From a bacterium (GTDB lineage: Bacteria > Pseudomonadota > Alphaproteobacteria > Rhizobiales > Xanthobacteraceae): a stretch of 21,446 nucleotides of DNA. A model generated the notes under the pieces. That model searched no databases. It saw only the letters and a program-made list of their open reading frames with translations, and had not been told where the DNA came from. The position numbers and the translations under genes are program-made. This document shows, one piece after another, positions 7,700 to 14,735 of the stretch; the stretch's first letter is position 1; each line of letters begins with the position of its first letter. The stretch covers positions 1 to 21,446 of the forward strand of contig JAQSDT010000679.1 in NCBI GenBank assembly GCA_029946075.1, read 5' to 3'.

Positions 7700-10609
7700 A
7701 TGCGCCGGCTGCTACCGATACTGAGCGCCTGCCTGTTGGGGCCTTTCCTGGCTTGCGTTGGGTTGCCCATCGGCGGCGCCAGCGCCGGTATCGCCTCGCT
7801 CAAGTCCAGATGGCCCCCGGGACAGGTGATCACCGTCTGCTTTTTTGGCGGCACGCAACAGGTACGGTCCCAGGTCGCCAACGTCGCCAGCGAATGGCTG
7901 CAAGACCTGAACGTGCGTTTCGATTTCGGGTCATCGGCGCTGCTCAAATCGCCCTCCTCGCTCAACTCGTGTAGCGAAGGCGGCCCGTACGACGTGCGGA
8001 TCACGTTTGGCGAACAGTCCTGGTCCTACGTCGGCACCGACTCAAGGATGGCAGAGCCGGGCAAGCCAACCATGATGCTTCCGGCATCGGGTGATATCCG
8101 GATCAACATCCTGCACGAGTTCGGTCACGTCCTCGGGCTTCTGCATTACGAGCAGGATCCGAAGCTGAAATGCCTCGACGATATCAATTTCGACTACATG
8201 CGCTCGATCGGTTTTACGCCAGACGGCGTCCGGGGCTACATCCAGCCGATCGCTCCCGACAATGGCGAATTCGTCTCCACCCCGAGCGGATCGACGACGG
8301 TGATGCGCGTCTTCACCAACCCGCAGTTCTACAAGAGGGGCGAGAACAGTCCGTGCCACGGCCCAATGGCCGACGCACCGTCCGCAGACGACCTGAAGCT
8401 CGCCAGGCTGCTCTATCCGCTCAAGCCTTCGGAAGTCAGTTCGACGGAGCCGAGACACGTCCTCATCCGCTTCGAAGGACTGCTTGCCGCGGAACATTTC
8501 GGATATGTCACGGCGGCGCTCTACGACATCGGCAGGATCACGCTCAAGAAACACGTCTCGACAACCGATGAGACGATCGCCGACGTCATCGCCAATGAAC
8601 GGCTCGCTCCCAAACGCACGACGTCCGACAGCCTCGACCGGTTTCTCTGCCGCATCAATTCGCACGCGTGCAGGACAAGCGACGGCTCCCCGACCTGGAC
8701 CAACGGCACCGCTGAAAAGAACTATGTCGATCAGGGCCTCGAGTGCGGCAGCAAGCAATTGCCCAAGTTCGTGCTGTGCATCCCGAATATCAGGCTGGAA
8801 TCCTATGTCGTCATCACCAGCGTTCCGAATCCAGCCGACGACAAGACGCTCAGGGATCTGGTCGTCGGCAAATATCGCGGTTGCGATGAACTGGACGGAC
8901 CGTGCAGGAAGCTGATTGCGGGCCTGAATCCCGAGCGGAATCCGGCCTACACGCAAATGCCCGACCAGAAGCTGCGCGTGCCCGCCAAGGCATATCGGCT
9001 GGTGGTCGAGTATTCGAACGAAGCCGAGCGAAACGAGATCGAACGTGCGCTGAATGCGGTAATTCAAACCCGCGCAAAGGATCTCAAGCTGAAGCCCGAG
9101 CAGGTGTCCATCCGGATTTCCTACCCGGTCAGCAATCCGACAAGCCAGGCTGCGGGCAGGGTTTTCGCGGAGCCAGCCGCCGGGTACGTCGACGTGCTGA
9201 AGGCAATGTCCTATCCTTTTGGAGAGACGACCACCGAAACAGAATTGTTCGGTTTCCCCAAGGTCTCGGTTGCAATCTGGGACAATCACGTCGACGACGG
9301 CAATTGCGAACTCTCCGGCCACGTCTTCAGTACGCCGAGCGGGCGTCCCGCCGGAGAAGCCCCTGTCGAAGTCACGCCGCCATCTCCGACAGCCAATTGC
9401 GGAACGGAGCGTCCGTCGGGTTACATACTCAACACCGGTTTCGACCATGCCACGGCAGTTGCCGGCATTCTGTCTGCGAAGGTGAACGGCAAGGGCATTG
9501 CCGGGATCGTTCCGGAAATGAAGATATGGGCGTGGGAGGTCGTCAACGGCAACCAGTTCAATGCCGGCAACAATCCCGAAGTGATCAAGAGCCAGCAGTA
9601 TCCCGACCTGAACCTGGCTGTCGTGAATATCAGCCAGACTTACGCGGCGCTGGGAAACGAGCAGGGATCCCCCGCGCTCAAATCAATCCTGTTCGGCGAC
9701 GGCGAAGAGAGCCAGGGCCTCCACAATATCATGCTGTTTGTGGCTGCGGCGGGCGCCTCGAAGCCACCGCAGGGCGGCAGCGAGGAACGCAACGGGAGCG
9801 TGATCAATCTTGACTCCGAGTGCTTCTTCTATCCGGCCTGCCTCAGCAATCGGCCGGGCGGCGCTCCGCGCGCGCTGATCTCGGTCGTGGCGCTGAACCG
9901 GACCGGCGACGACGTGCTGAAAAGCGCAACCAGCGGAGAACCGCTTTCGAACTACGGGACCGCGTTCGATGTCGCCGCCATCGGCTCGGTGACGGCGCCA
10001 TTTCACGGCGGCTGGCTCGGAACCTTCCAGGGATCGTCAGCCGCTACACCTTATGTGACGGGACTGGCGGCGCTGCTCACCCAACGAACCCAGTCAAAGG
10101 GGGTTTTTGCCAAGAAGATCGAAATCAAGAACAGGATCCTGTTCTCGGCAGATGACACGCCCTCGAACAAAGGGCTGTCGCGCTTCGGCCGCGTCAATTT
10201 TCGCAAGGCGCTGAATTTCGAGAACGACTATCTGCGCTTCGCCTCGTCGGCCCTGTGTCCTGAAGATCCCTGTGCGCGTCAGGTTCGCGTCGACCGCAAT
10301 ACGCCCACCATGCTTAACGTCACGAACGGCATCAGCGAAACCGGTCAGCCGATCGGCAGTCAATCGATCGACTTCAAGAAACTCAAGAGCCTCAGGCGGG
10401 CGGACGACGATTCATTCACGGTCATCTACGTGGACACCGGCGGTGCGCTCGCCAAAATCACCAACAGCCAGATTGCTCCTTCCGACAACAGGAAGATCGT
10501 CAAATACAGGAAGCCCGACGGGAGTTTATTTGCCGACACTTTCAGAATTAACGATTTGCAGGAGTACGTGTCATGTTCCTGGTATCCGTATTGCGGAAAG
10601 TCGGATTGA
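7700..10609 (+). CDS. Secreted metzincin metalloprotease-subtilisin fusion protease
   Basis: This 969-residue exported protein carries two different protease domains. Residues 1-29 look like a Sec signal peptide. Residues 40-240 are a metzincin domain with the zinc motif HEFGHVLGLLH (139-149) and a probable Met-turn at Met202. Residues 250-500 are unclassified and cysteine-containing. Residues 515-845 are a subtilisin-like (S8) domain with Asp528 (AIWDNHVD), His583 (DHATAVAGI) and Ser780 (GSSAATPYVTG). The residue at the oxyanion-hole asparagine position appears to be Ala686 (AAAGAS instead of AAGN). The 120-residue tail is unclassified and ends with a cysteine pair. The metzincin domain is clearly paralogous to the third gene of the operon, including four shared cysteines, but follows the signal peptide with no propeptide. 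The stop overlaps the next gene by 37 bases. Substrate and biological role are unknown. Confidence 0.85.
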   Translation: MRRLLPILSACLLGPFLACVGLPIGGASAGIASLKSRWPPGQVITVCFFGGTQQVRSQVANVASEWLQDLNVRFDFGSSALLKSPSSLNSCSEGGPYDVRITFGEQSWSYVGTDSRMAEPGKPTMMLPASGDIRINILHEFGHVLGLLHYEQDPKLKCLDDINFDYMRSIGFTPDGVRGYIQPIAPDNGEFVSTPSGSTTVMRVFTNPQFYKRGENSPCHGPMADAPSADDLKLARLLYPLKPSEVSSTEPRHVLIRFEGLLAAEHFGYVTAALYDIGRITLKKHVSTTDETIADVIANERLAPKRTTSDSLDRFLCRINSHACRTSDGSPTWTNGTAEKNYVDQGLECGSKQLPKFVLCIPNIRLESYVVITSVPNPADDKTLRDLVVGKYRGCDELDGPCRKLIAGLNPERNPAYTQMPDQKLRVPAKAYRLVVEYSNEAERNEIERALNAVIQTRAKDLKLKPEQVSIRISYPVSNPTSQAAGRVFAEPAAGYVDVLKAMSYPFGETTTETELFGFPKVSVAIWDNHVDDGNCELSGHVFSTPSGRPAGEAPVEVTPPSPTANCGTERPSGYILNTGFDHATAVAGILSAKVNGKGIAGIVPEMKIWAWEVVNGNQFNAGNNPEVIKSQQYPDLNLAVVNISQTYAALGNEQGSPALKSILFGDGEESQGLHNIMLFVAAAGASKPPQGGSEERNGSVINLDSECFFYPACLSNRPGGAPRALISVVALNRTGDDVLKSATSGEPLSNYGTAFDVAAIGSVTAPFHGGWLGTFQGSSAATPYVTGLAALLTQRTQSKGVFAKKIEIKNRILFSADDTPSNKGLSRFGRVNFRKALNFENDYLRFASSALCPEDPCARQVRVDRNTPTMLNVTNGISETGQPIGSQSIDFKKLKSLRRADDDSFTVIYVDTGGALAKITNSQIAPSDNRKIVKYRKPDGSLFADTFRINDLQEYVSCSWYPYCGKSD

Positions 10610-11751
10610 TATTCTGCATCTTGCTCGGCGCGAGTATTCCGACGGTTGCCGCGCCTGATATTCCCGGAGAGTACAAGCAGGTCCATAGCGGCACGACCAA
10701 CAGCGTGCGGAACGAGCTGGTGGACAATGCCAAATTTTCCGATCGTGGCGAGAACCGCTACTGGACCTATTCGTTTTCCTCCCCTCCCGGCAACAGCCGC
10801 TACACGCGGATTCGTTTCGACCAGATCCGCGTGCCGCCCGGCCTGACATTCTCCGTCAGGGTGGTGCAGTTGCCGGCGGGATCGAAGGTCGCGCACATTC
10901 CCGCCGAAATGTTCGGAGCCAGCGATACGTTCGTGACGGAGTTGCTGCCGGCGGGCGATCTGCGAATTGAACTCGTCTCCAACGCCGCCCCGGCGGGTCT
11001 TTCCTTCCGCCTGGAACGGCTGCTCTGGCAAACCGCACCGCCGCTGGCAGTCGCGGAGAGTCCGGTCTTCACCTACAGGCCCGTGCAGTCCTTGCCCGCG
11101 GCACATCCCGCGGTTCGGGCCGCGAGCTCTGTCGCGTTGCTGCATGTCGGCCCGACGGACGTGACCTGCACCGGCGCGCTGATCGATGCGAAGACCGTCC
11201 TCACCAACTATCACTGCGTCCAGTACTCACTGTCGTTCCTGCAGTCCGAAGCGAGCCCGAATCCGTCTTGCGCCGATATCGTCGTCGAATTCGACTATCT
11301 GACGAGAAACCAGCACGGCGCTTCCAGCAAATGCCTCGCGATCCGGACCGACAAGGCGCTCGATGCCGCGCTGATCACGCTCGACCCCGCCAGGATAAAG
11401 TTGTCGTCGGGAGCGGACAGGCTACCCATTGCGATTCGCCCTGCAGCCGAAGGCCCGCCGGGTGCGGTATCGCTGTTGCAACATCCGGTCGGGCTGCCGA
11501 TGTCGCTTATCGACGGATGCTCGAACAAGGGCGTCGAGGGCATCGACATCCTGCACGACTGCCTTTCGTCATCGGGCAGTTCCGGCTCGCCGTTGCTCGA
11601 CGAGAAAATGCAGTTGGCCGGCCTGCACTACAAGGGCGCCTATCCGGACGACTGGACGGGCATTCAAATGATCAATGACCTTGCTGCGAACGGGCCGCGG
11701 TACAACCGCGCCAGATCCGGCGTTGAAGTTGCCAGGTTTCTCAATCCATGA
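10573..11751 (+). CDS. Secreted trypsin/V8-like serine protease with N-terminal beta-rich domain
   Basis: This 392-residue exported protein begins with a clear signal peptide (cleavage probably after TVAA, residue 27). Residues 30-155 form a beta-rich domain rich in alternating hydrophobic residues; it resembles the jelly-roll add-on domains of secreted peptidases, but I cannot assign a family. Residues 180-390 are a chymotrypsin-fold protease with a complete triad: His214 (TNYHC), Asp264 (LDAALITL) and Ser337 (SGSSGSPLL). The GSSGSP form, and the HPVG segment before it, recall V8/glutamyl-endopeptidase-type enzymes, so cleavage after acidic residues is possible but unproven. The ATG at 10573 lies inside the previous gene and has its own AGGAG (10560-10564) eight bases upstream, so the overlap is real and implies coupled translation. 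Confidence 0.87.
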   Translation: MFLVSVLRKVGLIFCILLGASIPTVAAPDIPGEYKQVHSGTTNSVRNELVDNAKFSDRGENRYWTYSFSSPPGNSRYTRIRFDQIRVPPGLTFSVRVVQLPAGSKVAHIPAEMFGASDTFVTELLPAGDLRIELVSNAAPAGLSFRLERLLWQTAPPLAVAESPVFTYRPVQSLPAAHPAVRAASSVALLHVGPTDVTCTGALIDAKTVLTNYHCVQYSLSFLQSEASPNPSCADIVVEFDYLTRNQHGASSKCLAIRTDKALDAALITLDPARIKLSSGADRLPIAIRPAAEGPPGAVSLLQHPVGLPMSLIDGCSNKGVEGIDILHDCLSSSGSSGSPLLDEKMQLAGLHYKGAYPDDWTGIQMINDLAANGPRYNRARSGVEVARFLNP

Positions 11752-11782
11752 CTTTCGCACGGAAACAGGAGGAGTGATTGCA

Positions 11783-12751
11783 ATGCGGTTCAAGGTATGT
11801 CTCTCGCTCGGAGTGTTGCTGTCGGTTTCGGTACCGACGATTACGACCGCTCATGATCTGCACGGGCTCGTCGCCGAACGCAGTTCGCTGGATCCGGAAA
11901 CGCGCGCCAAGTTCGACGAGGTCAGGGAGCTTCGTCGCCTGCTCGCCGCACGGTCAGCGGCAACGCGCGACCCCAGCCTGGAAGCTGTGGTTCAAACGAC
12001 CCTGAAATGGACCAGTGGCCTCGTCACCGTGTGCTTCTTCGACGGCATCAAGGAAGCTCGCGACCACGTCGCCGACGTCGCCGCGCGGTGGACGGCTTCC
12101 ACAAGCCTGAAATTCGATTTCGGTCCCCAGGGGAATCGCCGGACATGCAACGCCACCGCTCCGAGCGATATCCGCGTCAGCTTCGTCGGTTCGGGCTACT
12201 GGTCTTACGTCGGCACGCAATCGAGATTGATCGATCCGAACAAGCAGACTCTCAATTTGCAGGGCATGGACCGGGCCAGTTTCACCGAGAAGGACGACGG
12301 GGTCATCCTGCACGAGTTTGGTCATGCCGTGGGATTCGAGCACGAGCATCAGTCGCCGGTGGGCGGGTGCAATTCGCAGTTCAACTGGAACTACCTCTAT
12401 ACGGCGCTGGGTTGGAGCAAGGCGGAAGTCGACAGGAACATGCGGCAGCTCGACGTTTCCTCGACCGCAAATGGACTGCTGACGACCGCGTTCGACCGCA
12501 AGTCGATCATGCTGTATTCGCTGAGCCCGGCGGCGTTCCTGAATGCGGCCAGCGCCAGTTGCTACATCGCGGAAGCCAACAACACGCTGTCGGCGGTCGA
12601 TAGCCAGGCGATGAAAACCGTTTATCCTTCGATCGCCGCTGGCGGCGCACCCGCCCCCGCCGGCGCAATGCCGGCCCCGCCGACGGCGCCGGATGCGATC
12701 GCCGCGGCACAACAGATGCGACGTCTGCAGGACCTGGTCGGAGGCCGCTGA
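11783..12751 (+). CDS. Secreted metzincin (astacin/M12-like) zinc metalloprotease
   Basis: This 322-residue exported protease has a signal peptide (cleavage near TTAHD, residue 23), a charged helical stretch (24-75) that could be a propeptide, and a catalytic domain (78-283). The zinc motif is HEFGHAVGFEH (177-187), followed by EHQSP. The Met-turn is SIMLYS with Met243, and Tyr245 sits where astacins carry their extra zinc-binding tyrosine. The domain ends with TLSAVDSQAMKTVYP, the usual last helix of this family, and a Pro/Ala-rich tail follows (286-305). It aligns along its length with the N-terminal domain of the fusion protease (shared TVCFF, SYVGT.SR, HEFGH, and four cysteines). The ATG at 11783 has a strong AGGAGGAG (11767-11774) eight bases upstream. 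It lies 31 bases after the serine protease gene in the same operon. Confidence 0.88.
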   Translation: MRFKVCLSLGVLLSVSVPTITTAHDLHGLVAERSSLDPETRAKFDEVRELRRLLAARSAATRDPSLEAVVQTTLKWTSGLVTVCFFDGIKEARDHVADVAARWTASTSLKFDFGPQGNRRTCNATAPSDIRVSFVGSGYWSYVGTQSRLIDPNKQTLNLQGMDRASFTEKDDGVILHEFGHAVGFEHEHQSPVGGCNSQFNWNYLYTALGWSKAEVDRNMRQLDVSSTANGLLTTAFDRKSIMLYSLSPAAFLNAASASCYIAEANNTLSAVDSQAMKTVYPSIAAGGAPAPAGAMPAPPTAPDAIAAAQQMRRLQDLVGGR

Positions 12752-12780
12752 ACCGGTTGTCGTACCTTGCTGAGGCCGGA

Positions 12781-12800
12781 GGTGGGCGGCAGCGCCCACC
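12781..12800. terminator. Perfect hairpin after the protease operon
   Basis: GGTGGGCG-GCAG-CGCCCACC forms a perfect eight-base-pair stem with a four-base loop, 29 bases after the last protease stop codon. No T-run follows on either strand, so it may be a 3'-end stabilising hairpin or a Rho-assisted end and not a classical intrinsic terminator. Confidence 0.45.
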
Positions 12801-12811
12801 ATGGACGTGAG

Positions 12812-12857
12812 AGAGAAGGCTTGTTGAAAGAGAAGGCCTGTTGAAAGAGAAGGCCTG
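12812..12857. repeat. Tandem direct repeat, 17-base unit, about 2.7 copies
   Basis: The unit AGAGAAGGCYTGTTGAA occurs at 12812-12828 and 12829-12845, with a 12-base partial copy at 12846-12857. The first two copies differ at a single base (T or C). The repeat is purine-rich on the plus strand and lies between two convergent genes. It looks like a small slippage or duplication array with no coding role. Confidence 0.8.
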
Positions 12858-12858
12858 G

Positions 12859-12880
12859 CTGATCGGCAGACGCCGATCAG
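12859..12880 (-). terminator. Hairpin overlapping the stop codon of the downstream convergent gene
   Basis: CTGATCGGC-AGAC-GCCGATCAG makes a perfect nine-base-pair stem with a four-base loop. It contains the TGA stop (12879-12877) of the minus-strand gene, and on that strand it runs into the pyrimidine-rich complement of the tandem repeat. It probably ends transcription of that gene or stabilises its 3' end. Confidence 0.5.
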
Positions 12881-13584
12881 ATCATCGAGGCGACTTTTTC
12901 CAGGCCGATGATGCGGGCGAGCGAGCGCACTTCGTTCTTCTGGTCTTCGCGCAGCTGGAACAGCAGCGGCATCGCCGCGGACTTCAGTTGCTGGACTTCG
13001 GCGGCATCGGGATCGATCGTAACTCCGGACGCGTTCGGATTCGTCTGACGGCCTGCATGGATCTTGCGGGCGACGGCGCGCAGCGCGGTTTCCACCGGCG
13101 GCCAGTAGGATTCCTGCGACGAAGAAAGCTTCAGCCGTTCCTTGATGCCGGCGATCTGCACGTCGCTCAGCAGCGCGTAATTCTTCTGCGGCTGCGGCCT
13201 GGCGACGACCTTCGGCCTGGCAGGCGCGACGGCCTGCGGAGCCGACGCGGAGGGTGCGTTCGGAGCTGCAATTTCCCTGGGCATGCCGAGGTCGCCGGGC
13301 GACGTCGAGGCATAGGCGCGGCGCAGCGATTCGCTGAGCGCGGGATCGATCGGTTGTTGTTGCGGTTGGAAAGCGGTGGGCGTGAAGCCGGCGACGGCCA
13401 GCTTGTCCTGCTTGACGGCCTTGTTCGAAACCGGGCCCTGCGCTGATGACGCCGAAGCCGACGCCAGTTCGAACTGGCCGGAGGGAATGCTGTCGCGGCC
13501 GAGGATGGCAGTCGCGACGGCGCCGACGACCAGAACACAGGTCAGCGCAACGATCGTCATGACTCTGGTCAAAAAGGTCTCCAT
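12877..13584 (-). CDS. Membrane-anchored protein of unknown function with C-terminal helical domain
   Basis: I do not recognise this 235-residue protein with certainty. It starts with a signal-anchor helix (about residues 9-29), followed by a Ser/Ala/Gln/Pro-rich linker of some 110 residues that is probably disordered. The C-terminal 85 residues are helical and begin LSDVQIAGIKERLKLSSSQE, then YWPPVETALRAV. That L..Q..YWP pattern recalls the LTXXQ/Spy-like helical proteins of alphaproteobacteria, so a periplasmic role is possible. I chose the ATG at 13584, which has AAGGGA some 13 bases upstream; the frame is open to a GTG at 13614 that lacks a ribosome-binding sequence. It is convergent with the protease operon, and nothing shows that it belongs to that system. 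Confidence 0.7.
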   Translation of the reverse strand: METFLTRVMTIVALTCVLVVGAVATAILGRDSIPSGQFELASASASSAQGPVSNKAVKQDKLAVAGFTPTAFQPQQQPIDPALSESLRRAYASTSPGDLGMPREIAAPNAPSASAPQAVAPARPKVVARPQPQKNYALLSDVQIAGIKERLKLSSSQESYWPPVETALRAVARKIHAGRQTNPNASGVTIDPDAAEVQQLKSAAMPLLFQLREDQKNEVRSLARIIGLEKVASMI

Positions 13585-13699
13585 TCCCGCCGACGTATCC
13601 CTTAAGCCGACCACTGAATGATAATTGAGGCTTTACCATGCCAGGCCGGACCGGGGCACGCTGCAAAAGGCGACAAAATCGAGCCGAAACAGCCCGGAA

Positions 13700-13945
13700 T
13701 CAGGCCGCCGCGGTCAGCTCATAGGCTTCCTGGATGTCGGCGACGATGTCGGACGCTTCCCACAGCGCGCCGGGAGCGACCGACCGCAGGCTGATGGTCC
13801 AGTTGCCCTTGCCGTTGCGGGGCATGCTGACGATGTCGAATTCGACAGTGCGGCACAGCGGATGACGGTCGAGCGCGCGGCCGACCCGCCACCTGATCTC
13901 GTCGAGGGTCGCCGGCGTTTTGGCAGAATACCGATCGAGATCCAT
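13700..13945 (-). CDS. Small soluble protein of unknown function
   Basis: This predicted 81-residue protein has no signal peptide or membrane helix. It mixes short helices with a central segment, TVEFDIVSMPRNGKGNWTI, that reads like two beta strands, and ends in an acidic helix (SDIVADIQEAYELTAAA). I know no function for it. I chose the ATG at 13945 because AAGGGG lies about seven bases upstream; the frame continues to 14020, but that part is proline/arginine-rich and lacks protein character. It diverges from the membrane protein gene at 14070, with a CtrA-like site between them. Confidence 0.65.
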   Translation of the reverse strand: MDLDRYSAKTPATLDEIRWRVGRALDRHPLCRTVEFDIVSMPRNGKGNWTISLRSVAPGALWEASDIVADIQEAYELTAAA

Positions 13946-14022
13946 CTCGCACCCCTTCAACTGGTGCCGGTCCGGCCGTGGCGGCGGACCATCCGCACGG
14001 GCTATTGTTGGGGTTGGCATGG

Positions 14023-14037
14023 TTAATGGCGCGTTAA
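14023..14037. promoter_or_regulatory. Possible CtrA-type binding site
   Basis: TTAA-N7-TTAA (14023-14037, spacer TGGCGCG) lies between two divergent genes, 32 bases before the chosen start at 14070 and 77 bases upstream of the start at 13945. This matches the core of the CtrA consensus TTAA-N7-TTAAC known from Caulobacter, except that the last base is G. Such a short motif can occur by chance, though it is rare in GC-rich DNA. Confidence 0.4.
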
Positions 14038-14069
14038 GTCCGGCAGCGGGGGCGCATCAAAATGGCGGA

Positions 14070-14735
14070 ATGGAACAAGCCGGCATGACGGAACCGACAC
14101 CACCGATGACAGTGGCCGTGGCGCGGCCTTCGGTGCGCGCCGGCCTGCTGGCGGCCGTCGTCATTTCTGCGCTGACGCTCGGGCTCGCGACGTTCGAACT
14201 GTCGATGGCGGACTGGCCTTCCGGCTTTGTCCTGCTCGGCATCGTGCCGCTGGCGGCACTGCTGTTTTTCGGCTGCGGCGTCTGGTCGATGACGCAGCTG
14301 CTGCGAATTCAGAAAGACGGTTTGAAATTCGCGCTGCCGTTTCTGGTTTGCGCGCTGACGCTCTTGATCCTGGCCTCGGCGCCGCTGCACCAGATCGCCC
14401 TGCAGCAGAACTTCCGCTGGCACCGCGGCGAGCGAGAACGCATCGTCGCCATGGTCGAGGCCGGCGAACTCAAGCCCAATGTCAGCTACAACAAGAGCCT
14501 GATTGCGCTTGGGGAAACAGCACCCAACGTCTCCGTCGGTAAGGACATCGTCGTCGACGAAGCCGATGAAGGCACCTATGTGCTATTCCTGACCTCGCGC
14601 GGCCTGAAACACTATTTCACCGGCTTCCTGCGCGTGCCTCCGCGCGGCGATCCCAAAAAATTCTTCGAGTTCGAGGACAAGCCGCCGAGCCAGCTCGAAC
14701 GCTACGATGAAAGCTGGTATTTCGTCGCGAACTAG
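14070..14735 (+). CDS. Membrane protein of unknown function, three predicted helices
   Basis: This predicted 221-residue protein has three hydrophobic helices (about residues 24-45, 49-75 and 86-110), followed by a roughly 105-residue hydrophilic C-terminal domain with mixed strands and helices (FRWHRGERERIVAMVEAGE and later KHYFTGFLRVPPRG). I do not recognise a family. The start is uncertain: ATG at 14070 is chosen, but 14019 and 14085 are in frame, and none has a strong ribosome-binding sequence. Its stop codon overlaps the 3' end of the convergent EamA transporter gene by four bases. The CtrA-like site just upstream is the only hint of regulation. Confidence 0.72.
   Translation: MEQAGMTEPTPPMTVAVARPSVRAGLLAAVVISALTLGLATFELSMADWPSGFVLLGIVPLAALLFFGCGVWSMTQLLRIQKDGLKFALPFLVCALTLLILASAPLHQIALQQNFRWHRGERERIVAMVEAGELKPNVSYNKSLIALGETAPNVSVGKDIVVDEADEGTYVLFLTSRGLKHYFTGFLRVPPRGDPKKFFEFEDKPPSQLERYDESWYFVAN

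Noticed and set aside
7350..7724. Small open frames in the intergenic gap (also 7415-7612 minus)
   Set aside because: No ribosome-binding sequence, no protein-like composition, and the first overlaps the start of the protease gene.
7721..7762. Lipobox (LSAC or FLAC) in the fusion protease signal peptide
   Set aside because: The first would leave too short a hydrophobic stretch and the second has Phe at -3. Sec cleavage after the ASA region is more plausible.
8042..9448. 468-residue minus-strand frame
   Set aside because: It is antisense to the fusion protease, without motifs or a plausible ribosome-binding site.
12781..12800. Classical Rho-independent terminator
   Set aside because: The stem is perfect but no T-run follows on either strand, so I list it only as a hairpin with a possible end role.
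12812..12857. CRISPR array
   Set aside because: Repeats are directly adjacent with no spacers and only 17 bases long.
11954..13666. 570-residue minus-strand frame
   Set aside because: It runs through two genuine genes and the tandem repeat, and its composition is arginine-rich shadow-like sequence.
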